Positions 1 through 8,669 of a DNA stretch of 64,000 bases are shown here, one piece after another. This DNA is from Anaerococcus nagyae (GTDB taxonomy: Bacteria; Bacillota; Clostridia; Tissierellales; Peptoniphilaceae): assembly GCF_017874535.1 (NCBI RefSeq), contig NZ_JAGGLS010000006.1:62001-126000 (forward strand). Direction: 5' to 3'. The number at the start of each line of letters is the position of its first letter. The stretch's first letter is position 1. The position numbers and the translations under genes are program-made. The notes under the pieces were generated by a model. The model saw nothing but the letters and a program-made list of their open reading frames with translations. It had not been told where the DNA came from and made no database searches.

Positions 1-1442
1 TCTCTTGTAGGTGTCTGTGGCATCAAATGTTCTACACTTAATTTTTCTAGTCTCACAGGAGCCGGATTATTATCATGTTCTAGCTTATCTAAGAATATTC
101 TTAAGGCCGATTTGTTCTTATACATGTTTGAATTAACAATTAAGTCATGTATTTGTTTATCATCTGGTACGTACATACTATTATTAATGTTTTTGTACAC
201 TAAGTTTTTCTTTAAAATAGATGTAATGTTACTATAGTTTTCCTTGCATTCGATCTCTATATCTTTAATAAGAGTTGGAAACAACCTTGTAATTGCATTA
301 GTGTCTAAGTCCGCTAAGGCGCGTCTAATTAAATAATTATTTATAACATATATACACTCACTCAACTGCTTTATACTAATTAAATTTTGATCATACTTAT
401 CATATAAATCCATTATGAGTGAAGCTGGCATTTCAGATAAGGTTTTACGGTATTCCCCTATAGACTTACTTATGTCAGGATCTATACTTGATATGTCTTT
501 GTAGTAAACTTCGTTATAGAATGATGCATACCTGATTATTTCTTTAAAAATTGTTTCTTTATTTAATATCTGGCTTTCTTTCTTGTACCATTTTACGAAT
601 TCATTGTATACACTGTTTTTATTTGGAAGATTATAATTTTTAGCTGCTAAAAATAATCTAAAGAATGATTCTAGTTTTTTAGAATCATTTCCCAAAAATC
701 TTTCAATTTCCATCCAATAGTCTTTATAAAACTTTTCTTGAATTTCACTATCCATATCCATCAACAAAAAGTTTCTTATTAGGTCTGATGCTGTTAATTT
801 GACGCCTGTGGCATTGATAGATTCAAAGATTTTTTGGGCGTTATCATCTTCTGAAAGAGGGATACAAACGACATATAGCTGATTTAAAGCTGTTAGAATT
901 TGATTTAAATCATACTCTTTATTTAACTTTTTTATTTCTTTATAAATGTACACAAAATTTTTGTAAACAGTGGAATTTTTATTTGTTATATTTTCAAGCT
1001 TTTCGTTAATAATGAGTTGATAAACATCATCATCTGCTACTAGTGGCTTTAATTTGTATTTAATCCTTTCGCTAGCAAATGGATTGGTTAAAAACTGTCC
1101 ATCTAAAGCTACTATAGCATCATCCATTTTATTTTCTTTCATTATGTATCTAATAGCATATAGGATTAAAAAAGTTGTAGTGAGTCTTTGTTGACCATCA
1201 ATAACCGAGAATTCTTTAGTTGAAAAGTCAATAGCTGTATCTATATAAATGATTATTCCTAAGAAATGATTTTTGTATTCTCCATTTAAAACACTTTTCA
1301 AATCATCCAGATATTGTTTGACTTCTTTATTGGCTGTCCAAGTATAATTTCTTTGATATACCGGAATTACAAATTGACTTCCACTACTTTTTTGAATAAA
1401 ATCTAATAAACCTGTTCTAATTGGTGGTTGTATATTCGACAT
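1..1442 (-). CDS. DUF262/DUF1524 (GmrSD-like) protein, 3' end outside window
   Basis: The reading frame opens at an ATG preceded by GGAGAACGA and runs off the left edge after about 480 codons. Near residue 80 it has VIDGQQRLTT, the DGQQR signature of the DUF262 (GmrS/ParB-like) nucleotide-binding domain. Just before the edge it has SVEHLMPQT, the His-centred motif that opens a DUF1524 HNH nuclease domain. In the known family these two domains are fused in GmrSD-type enzymes that restrict modified DNA, and related proteins occur in phage-defence sets. The end of the nuclease domain is not visible, so activity cannot be judged. No methylase or other restriction gene is seen next to it. Confidence 0.85.
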   Translation of the reverse strand, partial: MSNIQPPIRTGLLDFIQKSSGSQFVIPVYQRNYTWTANKEVKQYLDDLKSVLNGEYKNHFLGIIIYIDTAIDFSTKEFSVIDGQQRLTTTFLILYAIRYIMKENKMDDAIVALDGQFLTNPFASERIKYKLKPLVADDDVYQLIINEKLENITNKNSTVYKNFVYIYKEIKKLNKEYDLNQILTALNQLYVVCIPLSEDDNAQKIFESINATGVKLTASDLIRNFLLMDMDSEIQEKFYKDYWMEIERFLGNDSKKLESFFRLFLAAKNYNLPNKNSVYNEFVKWYKKESQILNKETIFKEIIRYASFYNEVYYKDISSIDPDISKSIGEYRKTLSEMPASLIMDLYDKYDQNLISIKQLSECIYVINNYLIRRALADLDTNAITRLFPTLIKDIEIECKENYSNITSILKKNLVYKNINNSMYVPDDKQIHDLIVNSNMYKNKSALRIFLDKLEHDNNPAPVRLEKLSVEHLMPQTPTR

Positions 1443-1643
1443 TCGTTCTCCTAATAATTGATTTGAATTTTATTAGATACATTATACTGGTTTGCACATG
1501 CCTTTCTTTGAATAAATTAGAATATAAAGTATTCACACATTCTGTGAAAATAGGCATCAGAATAGATATAATAAACAATATATGTTAGTTATAGAATTGT
1601 ATATAAAATAAAAGCAACAAGTAATAATTGATCCTAAGGATTG

Positions 1644-1817
1644 ATCAGACTGTTGACAAACTAAAAATTTGCCCATTTCGACCGAGTGCAACGAGCGGAG
1701 AAATCTCATGAGATCTCTCCATGCGTTCGTTTCACTCACTTAGTCGAGATGGGTTATAGCGTGATTTTATTTTTGAATTATTAATGAATTATTAAACTGA
1801 TTTTGTCTACGCCCTGA
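1644..1817. mobile_element. MITE-like non-coding element with imperfect terminal inverted repeats
   Basis: The ends are related inverted repeats: TCAGACTGTTGACAAA on the left, and the complement of the right end reads TCAGGGCGTAGACAAAA. The centre (1672-1753) is a long imperfect palindrome starting CCCATTTCGACCGAGTG and ending in the mirrored CTCACTTAGTCGAGATGGG. The element is flanked by the 15-base direct repeat TTGATCCTAAGGATT (1628-1642 and 1818-1832), which could be a target duplication. A 60-codon reading frame inside it has no ribosome site and looks accidental. Confidence 0.5.
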
Positions 1818-1852
1818 TTGATCCTAAGGATTAATATATATTTACAGATAAT

Positions 1853-1903
1853 AAATCGACTAGGTAAATTTACTTTTAAATAGTATGCTTTCCTAGTCGA
1901 TTT
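1853..1903. terminator. Hairpin terminator downstream of the XRE gene
   Basis: AAATCGACTAGG at 1853-1864 pairs with CCTAGTCGATTT at 1892-1903. The leftward XRE gene ends three bases away at 1906. The long T run is on the plus strand, so it may act in both directions. Confidence 0.5.
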
Positions 1904-1905
1904 TT

Positions 1906-2415
1906 TTATCTTTCTTTTTTAAAAATATAATAAAAAACTATAAATGGTGATATTATAAAAACTACAGGCAGTATTAATTTTGAAAATGTAAAATAATCGG
2001 TATCTTCTAGTTTGTTTCCCATATTTTTAACTGCTTGTGGGAAGGCTATTACTGATATGGCTAGAAAAACTGTAAGTATTAAAAATGGCATTTGTTTTGG
2101 GTCTTTGTTTAAGGCTCCCTCCATTATTCCAAAGTAATATATGAAATAGAAAACTATTCCTATAGCAGCGTACAAAATATCCCAAAATATTCTTGAACCA
2201 AGGGACTTATCCTCTTCTATCTCATTGTCTTTTTTAAAGTAGTCTATATCAACTCCGAATATTTCAGATAGTTTAACTAGATTATCCATAGATGGTTCGC
2301 TAAGTCCTTTTTCCCACTTTGATACAGCTTGCCTTGAAATGTTTAATTCTTTTGCTAAATATTCCTGGGTCAAGTTCAATTCTTTTCTTTTATTTTTAAT
2401 TTTTTCTCCAATCAT
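1906..2415 (-). CDS. XRE-family DNA-binding protein with membrane C-terminus
   Basis: 169 residues. Residues 1-60 form a classic Cro/CI-type helix-turn-helix: GEKIKNKRKELNLTQEYLAK, followed by LNISRQAVSKWEKG. The C-terminal half holds about three hydrophobic helices with short loops, so the regulator is probably anchored in the membrane. Such HTH plus membrane proteins are common single-gene regulators in Firmicutes, with mostly unknown signals. The ATG is preceded by AAAGGAGATTTT. An 18-base palindrome sits just upstream of the ribosome site and may serve autoregulation. No partner gene is adjacent. Confidence 0.85.
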   Translation of the reverse strand: MIGEKIKNKRKELNLTQEYLAKELNISRQAVSKWEKGLSEPSMDNLVKLSEIFGVDIDYFKKDNEIEEDKSLGSRIFWDILYAAIGIVFYFIYYFGIMEGALNKDPKQMPFLILTVFLAISVIAFPQAVKNMGNKLEDTDYFTFSKLILPVVFIISPFIVFYYIFKKER

Positions 2416-2427
2416 AAAATCTCCTTT

Positions 2428-2445
2428 TTTCCTATTGTAAGGAAA
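2428..2445. promoter_or_regulatory. Palindrome upstream of the XRE gene, possible operator
   Basis: TTTCCT and AGGAAA are spaced by six bases and lie immediately before the Shine-Dalgarno sequence of the XRE gene. The spacer (TACAAT on the coding strand) resembles a -10 box. An autoregulatory role is inferred from position only. Confidence 0.3.
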
Positions 2446-2701
2446 TTTTTCAAAAAAGCTAGCAACTATAGGGCAACTTAGGCACTTTTCCCTATATTTT
2501 TTAGTTTTTTCTTTGTATTTTGCTAATTTATAAGATTTCTCTACTTATTTCATGCAATCGATGTGAGTGGTTAATTTTTTAATAAATTATTAAAGTTCTT
2601 TATTTATAATTTTTTATAATATATTTTTATTAGAATAATATATTCTCACAAATATGTTAAATCTTTCCATCACTGTTTCACAATTTAACCACAAAAAAAG
2701 C

Positions 2702-2719
2702 AGTTAGATATTTCTAACT
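2702..2719 (-). terminator. Intrinsic terminator of the YkvI-type permease gene
   Basis: On the minus strand AGTTAGA and TCTAACT form a stem followed by GC and seven T residues. The stop codon of the gene lies inside the stem. Confidence 0.75.
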
Positions 2720-3808
2720 ACTTCTATATTTTCTCTTAAAAAACTTAAATACCATTATAGCCAAAAGCACTATCCCTAAGTATCCATTAACCACATAAAT
2801 ATATTTGACCAAAATATTAAAGTCAAATAGTAGTCCTACTACTATTCCGGCTGCTCCTATGAGTACAGTTGCTAGTTTGAATCCCTTGGTGCCTTCTTCA
2901 AAGAACCTTGCTATAGGGTTCCATAGGAGTGGGACCGCTGAGGTGTAGATTCCTAGGATGATTGTTAAGGAAAATATTTTGCCTAGGATAGGGTTGATAT
3001 TTCCTGCTAGTATTAGGGATGGAATTTGTGAATCGTATACCTTTTCTATAGATAGGATAATGGCAAAGTACATCACAAGAATGGCTAATGATAGGCCTAT
3101 GGCTCCTAGGATTTGGCCATCCCTAGCTTCCTTGAAGTTTTCTGCCTCACTTCCCACTGTTGCAGAAAAGGCTCCTAACCACATCATGTTAAAGCCTACA
3201 TAGGTTAGGGCTGATACGAAAAATCCTAGCTTTGTGGACTTGGTAAGGTCATTGCTAGCGCTTAGGACCTTGATGGTTTCTAAGGACTCTCCTAGCCCTC
3301 CTCTATTTTGTATTATAGAAATTCCTCCTACTAGGATAGCTAGTACTACTATGACAGGTCCTATCTTTCCTATAATCTCTACCATGGTCTTTAGACCAAA
3401 TGCTACTGTTATTATGGCTAGTATTCCTAGAATGATTCCTCCTAGGTAGTTGGGTGCATGGTATTGGTACTCGACTGTAGCATCGGCGCCTGCTACCATA
3501 ACTGTAAATGATAGAAATAGGAAAAAGGTAGAAAAATAATCATAGAAAGTCCCTATCTTCTTACCTGCTATTTCCTTATATACATCATTTGGATTTGCCA
3601 ATTCTCTCTCATGGCCATATGTTACAAACTCAACTCCTACAAATGCAAATAGTATAAACGATACTACTATTCCTAAAAGACCTTTTATACCATATGAAGC
3701 AAAAAATTGCATAAGTTCTTGGCCTGTTGCAAATCCTGAACCTATCAAAAGAGCCATAAACGCTCCAGCATAGATTAAGACTTTTGACATTCTAACTTTT
3801 TTATTCAT
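2714..3808 (-). CDS. YkvI-family membrane transporter
   Basis: 364 residues with about ten hydrophobic segments and a short N-terminus containing the motif GSGFATGQELMQFF. This matches the YkvI-type membrane proteins, which belong to the amino-acid/polyamine/cation (LeuT-fold) transporter superfamily. The substrate is not known for the family. The G-rich break in helix 1 (IGSGFATGQE) is the usual substrate-site unwinding point in that fold. The start is preceded by TTAAGGAAGAATT. It is a single gene with its own terminator; argF lies upstream on the same strand after a gap of about 110 bases. Confidence 0.8.
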   Translation of the reverse strand: MNKKVRMSKVLIYAGAFMALLIGSGFATGQELMQFFASYGIKGLLGIVVSFILFAFVGVEFVTYGHERELANPNDVYKEIAGKKIGTFYDYFSTFFLFLSFTVMVAGADATVEYQYHAPNYLGGIILGILAIITVAFGLKTMVEIIGKIGPVIVVLAILVGGISIIQNRGGLGESLETIKVLSASNDLTKSTKLGFFVSALTYVGFNMMWLGAFSATVGSEAENFKEARDGQILGAIGLSLAILVMYFAIILSIEKVYDSQIPSLILAGNINPILGKIFSLTIILGIYTSAVPLLWNPIARFFEEGTKGFKLATVLIGAAGIVVGLLFDFNILVKYIYVVNGYLGIVLLAIMVFKFFKRKYRSS

Positions 3809-3919
3809 AATTCTTCCTTAATGTTTTCTTATCTACTTATTTATAGGTAATAATATACTTTAATGAATTGAAAAATCATAGGATATATGTTGTCAAAAGT
3901 CTCAATTATGACTAAATAA

Positions 3920-4927
3920 TTATTTTAATGTAGCATACATCATTGCCTTTATAGTATGAATCCTATTTTCTACTTGGTCAATAGATTTTGCTTTGCCTGA
4001 TCTAAAGACCTCATCTGTAACTTCCATACCATTTGATAGATCAAACTCTCCCTTAAACCTTTCTGCTACATCTCTGCCTATTTCTGTATTTGTATCGTGA
4101 AAGGCTGGTAAACAGTGCATAAATATAGCATCATCATTTGTCATATTCATTATCTTTTGATTTACTTGATATGGATAAAGTTTTCTGATACGAGCATCCC
4201 ACACTTCTGGTGCTTCTCCCATAGAAACCCAAGTGTCTGTATAAATAATATCTGCATTCTTGACAGTATCCTCTATCTCTTCGCTAAAGTTTACTTCTGT
4301 ATGATGATTTCTAGAAAAATCTTTTGCTAGGTCTATAACTTCTTTTTCTGGCCATAGGTCTTTTGGAGCTAGGGCTGTGAAATTTACGCCTAGCTTAGCA
4401 CATGTTACGGCAAGGGAGTTCGCCATATTATTTCTTGCATCTCCCATATAAACAAAGTTTAAACCATGTATTTTACCAAAATTCTCTCTTATAGTCAGCA
4501 TATCTGCTAACATTTGAGTTGGATGCCACTGGTCTGTAAGTCCATTATATACTGGTACACCAGCGTATTTAGATATTTCTTCTACGATTTCTTGTCCAAA
4601 TCCCCTATATTCTATGGCATCATAATATCGTCCTAGAACTCTTGCTGTATCTTCTATGGATTCCTTTTTGCTCATTTGACTATCTGACTTATTTAAAAAT
4701 GTAACCCCCATTCCTAAATCAAAACCTGCTACTTCAAATGATGAACGTGTTCTTGTTGAGGTTTTTTCAAATAGCAAAACAATATTTTTTCCTGTAAGGT
4801 ATTTATGATCTGTCCCCGTTAGTTTTAATCTTTTGAATTCTTCTGCTAGATCTAATAAATAAAGTATCTCTTCTTCACTAAAATCAGCTATTTTTAGTAC
4901 ACTTCTACCTCTTAAATTGATTCCCAT
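3920..4927 (-). CDS. argF: Ornithine carbamoyltransferase
   Basis: 335 residues, full length for the family. It joins carbamoyl phosphate and ornithine to make citrulline, or runs in reverse in the arginine deiminase pathway. Visible signatures are STRTR at residues 57-61 (carbamoyl-phosphate site), HPTQMLADM (ornithine domain) and HCLPAFHD with the catalytic Cys near residue 268. The ATG has a strong site (TAGGAGGAAATT). No arcA, arcC, argG or argH lies nearby, so the catabolic (arcB) and anabolic (argF) roles cannot be separated. A lone carbamoyl-phosphate synthase large subunit lies 11 kb away on the same strand. Confidence 0.93.
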   Translation of the reverse strand: MGINLRGRSVLKIADFSEEEILYLLDLAEEFKRLKLTGTDHKYLTGKNIVLLFEKTSTRTRSSFEVAGFDLGMGVTFLNKSDSQMSKKESIEDTARVLGRYYDAIEYRGFGQEIVEEISKYAGVPVYNGLTDQWHPTQMLADMLTIRENFGKIHGLNFVYMGDARNNMANSLAVTCAKLGVNFTALAPKDLWPEKEVIDLAKDFSRNHHTEVNFSEEIEDTVKNADIIYTDTWVSMGEAPEVWDARIRKLYPYQVNQKIMNMTNDDAIFMHCLPAFHDTNTEIGRDVAERFKGEFDLSNGMEVTDEVFRSGKAKSIDQVENRIHTIKAMMYATLK

Positions 4928-4936
4928 AATTTCCTC

Positions 4937-5956
4937 CTATTCTCCATCTAGAACTGTGTCTGAAAATACTATAAAGCTATTAAGTCCTGGTTCTTTATAT
5001 AGGGAAAGAACTCCATATTCTACAATATTTAACTCTCTATTTTCCTTAAATCTTTTATCAGGACTACCATCCTTATTGGTATGCTCATATGTTTTACCTA
5101 GTAGTGTAGCATCAGCTGGAGGTCTATCTTCTTCCAAAAATGTAAGCTTATGCAAACTTATTTCCATATCATTAAAGCTTAAAGCAGACATTTTGGATCC
5201 TTCTTTAATAAACAATGCATCTGGTAAAAATATTAGTTTAGTTTGGTCATTAGACAGAGTAAATGTTTCTGCATTAGTTTCTATTTCATCATTATCCTTA
5301 CTAAATTTCATTGATATACGCTGGTTAATCTTCATATCAGCTTCACTTGTTTCTGGTAATTCCTCTACTGATCTTACAAGCCAAACTTGGTCAGATTCCA
5401 TGATTCCTGCAAGGAAATCATTGCTAGCATCTAGCTCTTTCTTAGCATCTTCTGTCATGTCATAGTCTATAGCAATTTTGTCATTTGATTTGTTATAAAA
5501 TAACAAAATAAGCCCTAAAATAGCTAGGATCAAAAACAAGGGATTGACAATAGCAAGACCTATACCAACTACCACTAGTAAAATAGCTAGGATTTTTTTG
5601 CTCCTATTTTCTTGACTAATCTCTATAACATCTGCCATTGATCCTGGATTTATAGCAGAAAGGTCATTCTCAAATCTTCTCATATTTACACTTGTTGGCT
5701 CACTTGACCTTGACTTTGTATTTTTTGAGGATGACTTTTCCTTGCTAGCTGTATTAATTTTTTTATGAGGATTTCCAAAATCTTTTTGATATGAAATGCC
5801 TGTTCCAGGTATATAGGCTGTACCCCTGATGTTACCATTTGCAGTACGAGTTATCCTGTATCCCTTGCCACCCCAGCTAAAACCAGGACCCGTCTTACTC
5901 ATATTTACACGAAAACCCTTACCGAGATTTATACTTTTTCTATATCTAATTCCCAT
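4937..5956 (-). CDS. DUF4236 domain membrane protein
   Basis: 339 residues. The N-terminus (about 1-60) is a DUF4236 domain: MGIRYRKSINLGKGFRVN, then TGPGFSWGGKG and GTGISYQK. After a Ser/Lys-rich linker come two adjacent hydrophobic helices (about 120-160). The remainder is a soluble acidic region of unknown type. DUF4236 has no established function. The start is backed by AAGGAGTTAAT. It ends nine bases before argF and may be co-transcribed with it, although the pairing makes no obvious functional sense. Confidence 0.8.
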   Translation of the reverse strand: MGIRYRKSINLGKGFRVNMSKTGPGFSWGGKGYRITRTANGNIRGTAYIPGTGISYQKDFGNPHKKINTASKEKSSSKNTKSRSSEPTSVNMRRFENDLSAINPGSMADVIEISQENRSKKILAILLVVVGIGLAIVNPLFLILAILGLILLFYNKSNDKIAIDYDMTEDAKKELDASNDFLAGIMESDQVWLVRSVEELPETSEADMKINQRISMKFSKDNDEIETNAETFTLSNDQTKLIFLPDALFIKEGSKMSALSFNDMEISLHKLTFLEEDRPPADATLLGKTYEHTNKDGSPDKRFKENRELNIVEYGVLSLYKEPGLNSFIVFSDTVLDGE

Positions 5957-6019
5957 ATTAACTCCTTATAGATATTATACCAAAGATAAAACATTTTAAT
6001 AAACTTAAAATAATTAAAC

Positions 6020-6046
6020 TTGACTTTCAAATATTTGAAGTATAAT
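6020..6046 (+). promoter_or_regulatory. Promoter with palindromic spacer before the DUF1232 gene
   Basis: TTGACT (6020-6025) and TATAAT (6041-6046) are separated by only 15 bases. Fourteen of these are the perfect palindrome TTCAAATATTTGAA (6026-6039). A short spacer filled by a palindrome is typical of promoters controlled by a regulator that binds between -35 and -10. The regulator is unknown. Confidence 0.45.
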
Positions 6047-6095
6047 AATGATGTAAATAAATTATATTTAAACTTGTTTTAATAAAGGAGTTTTT

Positions 6096-6380
6096 ATGAA
6101 TAAATTCAATACAATTAGAACTTCAATTCCAGCTTTTTTTAAGGCTCTAACAAATAAAAATACACCAATTATAGCTAAACTTGCTGTAGTCGCTGCAATT
6201 GCTTATGCAATATTGCCAGCTGACCTAGTAGTAGATGCTATTCCATTTTTAGGTTGGTTTGATGATGCCATCGTCATGACAGTCTTATTTTCTATAGCAA
6301 ATAAAATGATCCCAGATTATATAATGGATGCCAAAAAATCTGAAGTAATAGATGATATTGACTATGAAATGGTAGATTAA
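6096..6380 (+). CDS. DUF1232 (YkvA-type) small membrane protein
   Basis: 94 residues. The core, LPADLVVDAIPFLGWFDDAI, is the DUF1232 signature (pattern P-D-x-IP-x-x-G-x-x-DD), here flanked by two hydrophobic helices. Family members such as YkvA are small proteins of unknown function found across bacteria. The start follows AAAGGAGTTTTT. It is a single gene with its own promoter, and a terminator follows. Confidence 0.85.
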   Translation: MNKFNTIRTSIPAFFKALTNKNTPIIAKLAVVAAIAYAILPADLVVDAIPFLGWFDDAIVMTVLFSIANKMIPDYIMDAKKSEVIDDIDYEMVD

Positions 6381-6397
6381 GGTTAATTGTTAAAGAA

Positions 6398-6440
6398 AAA
6401 GAGTTATTACACATGAGTTTGTGCAATAACTCTTTTTTAT
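6398..6440. terminator. Bidirectional terminator between convergent genes
   Basis: GAGTTATTACAC pairs with GTGCAATAACTC (one mismatch), followed by a T run on the plus strand and preceded by an A run. It serves the DUF1232 gene and probably the leftward methionine gamma-lyase gene. Confidence 0.75.
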
Positions 6441-6463
6441 ATACAAAATTTTTAGTTTATTTT

Positions 6464-7660
6464 TTACTTAATTTTATCCATAGCTTCTCTTAGGTCTTCT
6501 ATTATATCTTCTGCATCTTCAAGTCCAGGTGAAAGTCTTACTAAACCTGGATCTATACCTGCTTCTTTCAAATCTTCTGGACTATAAGTTGAATGAGTCA
6601 TGCTAGCTGGATGTTCGATCAATGTTTCTGCATCTCCTAAAGAAACGGCTAATGAACATAACTTAACATTGTTCATTATAGTCTTGCCTGCTTCTAAGCC
6701 ACCTTCAACTTCAAATGATATCATAGCTCCGTAGTCATTCATCTGCTCTTTTGCTACTTCATGATTTACAAAGTCTTCTAAGCCAGGATAGTTTACTTTC
6801 TTTACCTTTGGATGATCTACTAAAAAATTAACTATCTCTTTGGCATTTGCTATATGCTTTTCCATTCGGATTCCTAGAGTTTTCATTCCTCTATAAATCA
6901 TAAAAGCATCATTTGGGCTAAGCACTGATCCAGTAAAGTCTTTTTGACCTATAAATCTAACTTGAGTCATTAAATCTTTTTTTCCTGCTGAGAATCCTGC
7001 TATTACATCTCCATGGCCATTTAGGTACTTAGTTGCTGAGTGAACTACAATATCAGCTCCAAGTTTAAGTGGATTTTGTAAAAATGGTGTTGCAAATGTA
7101 TTATCTGTTATAACCATAGTATCTTTACTATTTGCCTTGGCAATCTCTGATATAGCCTTTATATCAATAACATCAAGGGTTGGATTAGCTGGAGTTTCTA
7201 GGTAAACTAACCTAGTGTTCTCCCTTATAGAGTTTCTTACATTATCAAGATCTGTCATATCGATAAAGTCTACTTCGATATTAAATTTTTGAATTTCATT
7301 TAAAAAGGCGAATGTACATCCATAAAGAGTCTTACAAGCTAATATATGATCTCCTGCTTTAACAAATGGCCATATGGATGAGGTAATAGCCCCCATACCA
7401 GATGAAAATGATACTGCTGCCTCAGCATGTTCAAGTAAAGCAAGTTTATTTTCAACTGCTTGGTTGGTTGGGTTACCTAATCTTGAGTATATAAATCCAT
7501 CTTCCTCAAGGGCAAATCTTCTTGCTCCTTCATCTGCATCTTTAAATATAAATGTTGAAGTCTGGTATATCGGTATACCCAAACTTCCAAATTCGTTGCT
7601 ATAATCTCCTCCATGGATTGTCTTTGTTGAAAATCTTTTATCATTAAAATCTTTTATCAT
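6464..7660 (-). CDS. megL: Methionine gamma-lyase (PLP-dependent)
   Basis: 398 residues, a full-length Cys/Met-metabolism PLP enzyme. The PLP lysine is K211 in SATKYLNGHGD; phosphate-site residues lie in YSRLGNPT (58-65) and SSGMG. The tell-tale is YGCT at 113-116: a Cys here is characteristic of methionine gamma-lyases, whereas cystathionine enzymes usually have another residue. It would cleave methionine to methanethiol, ammonia and 2-oxobutyrate. AGGAGGGTAAATA precedes the ATG. A LysR gene diverges 76 bases away and probably controls it. Cystathionine gamma-lyase or synthase is the alternative. Confidence 0.82.
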   Translation of the reverse strand: MIKDFNDKRFSTKTIHGGDYSNEFGSLGIPIYQTSTFIFKDADEGARRFALEEDGFIYSRLGNPTNQAVENKLALLEHAEAAVSFSSGMGAITSSIWPFVKAGDHILACKTLYGCTFAFLNEIQKFNIEVDFIDMTDLDNVRNSIRENTRLVYLETPANPTLDVIDIKAISEIAKANSKDTMVITDNTFATPFLQNPLKLGADIVVHSATKYLNGHGDVIAGFSAGKKDLMTQVRFIGQKDFTGSVLSPNDAFMIYRGMKTLGIRMEKHIANAKEIVNFLVDHPKVKKVNYPGLEDFVNHEVAKEQMNDYGAMISFEVEGGLEAGKTIMNNVKLCSLAVSLGDAETLIEHPASMTHSTYSPEDLKEAGIDPGLVRLSPGLEDAEDIIEDLREAMDKIK

Positions 7661-7736
7661 TATTTACCCTCCTAAATTTTACATTGTTAACCTTAAAATC
7701 TATAATTGAATATATAAATACTTTAAGGAGTTACTT

Positions 7737-8669
7737 ATGGACTTAAATAAAATATTATATGCTGTAGAAGTTTCTAAAACTGGATCCTTTTCTAAAGCAG
7801 CATCAAAACTATATATCTCTCAGCCCGCTATATCTCAAGCCATAGCAGATTTAGAAAACGAGCTAGGATTCGAGATATTTATAAGGACAAATTCTGGCTG
7901 TCAAACCACTCCAAAGGGCTTGGAGTTTCTGATCAAATGCAACAAATTAGTAAATTCATACAGCGCTCTAAAAAGAGAATACATACATAACCCCAAAGAG
8001 GATGAGCTTTCACTAAGAGTTTCTAGCCAACATTACAACTTTATAGTATCCTCCTTTATAAAATTGATTAATAAATATAAGGAAGATAACTTTAAATTTT
8101 TTCTTAAAGAAAGCACTTCCTTAGAAGCCATAGAACATGTAGAAAAAGACTACAGCGATTTAGCTTTCATATATGTTAATTCATCTTATGAAAAAGCAAT
8201 ATTTAGCTTATTTAAAGATAAGAAATTAACTTATAGATCATTAGCAAACGTTAACCCCCATATATTCTTAAGAGATACTCATCCCCTAGCAGCTGAAGAT
8301 ATGATAAAATCCGAAAGCCTTTACAATTATCCTATGATTATATATGAGCAAAATGAAACTACAATATTACCTGAAGAATTTACTAACTTACCTGACCACA
8401 AACAAATTATATACACTAAAGATAAAGGAACTACCTTAAGTCTTATTGCAAATTCTAATGCTTTCAATATAGGAACTGGTTGTATTGATCCTTACTCTGG
8501 ATTTCCTAATATAAAATCTATAAAGCTATATAATCCAGAAAAACTTTCTATGGATATAGGATACATATATAAGTCATCCAATAAATTAAGTCCTCTTTCA
8601 AAAGAATTTATTAAACTTACTAAAATTGAGCTTATAAATTGTTTGCCTGAAGATTCTTCTGTGAATTAG
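7737..8669 (+). CDS. LysR-family transcriptional regulator
   Basis: 310 residues, normal for the family. Residues 1-60 are the winged HTH (KTGSFSKAASKLYISQPAIS and so on) and the rest is the effector-binding domain. It is divergent from the methionine gamma-lyase gene with a 76-base shared intergenic region, the classic layout for a LysR protein and its target. A sulfur amino-acid derivative is a plausible effector, by inference. The ATG follows AAGGAGTTACTT. Its 3' end overlaps the convergent antiporter gene by 38 bases. Confidence 0.9.
   Translation: MDLNKILYAVEVSKTGSFSKAASKLYISQPAISQAIADLENELGFEIFIRTNSGCQTTPKGLEFLIKCNKLVNSYSALKREYIHNPKEDELSLRVSSQHYNFIVSSFIKLINKYKEDNFKFFLKESTSLEAIEHVEKDYSDLAFIYVNSSYEKAIFSLFKDKKLTYRSLANVNPHIFLRDTHPLAAEDMIKSESLYNYPMIIYEQNETTILPEEFTNLPDHKQIIYTKDKGTTLSLIANSNAFNIGTGCIDPYSGFPNIKSIKLYNPEKLSMDIGYIYKSSNKLSPLSKEFIKLTKIELINCLPEDSSVN

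Noticed and set aside
1557-1739. 60-codon frame on the minus strand
   Set aside because: Lies across the palindromic core of the MITE-like element and has no ribosome site.
4917-5465. 182-codon plus-strand frame
   Set aside because: Antisense to the DUF4236 gene; Ser/Leu-rich composition typical of a shadow frame.
8632-8669. Frameshift or mis-assembly at the LysR/antiporter overlap
   Set aside because: Both proteins have normal lengths and ends; a short convergent overlap is sufficient explanation.
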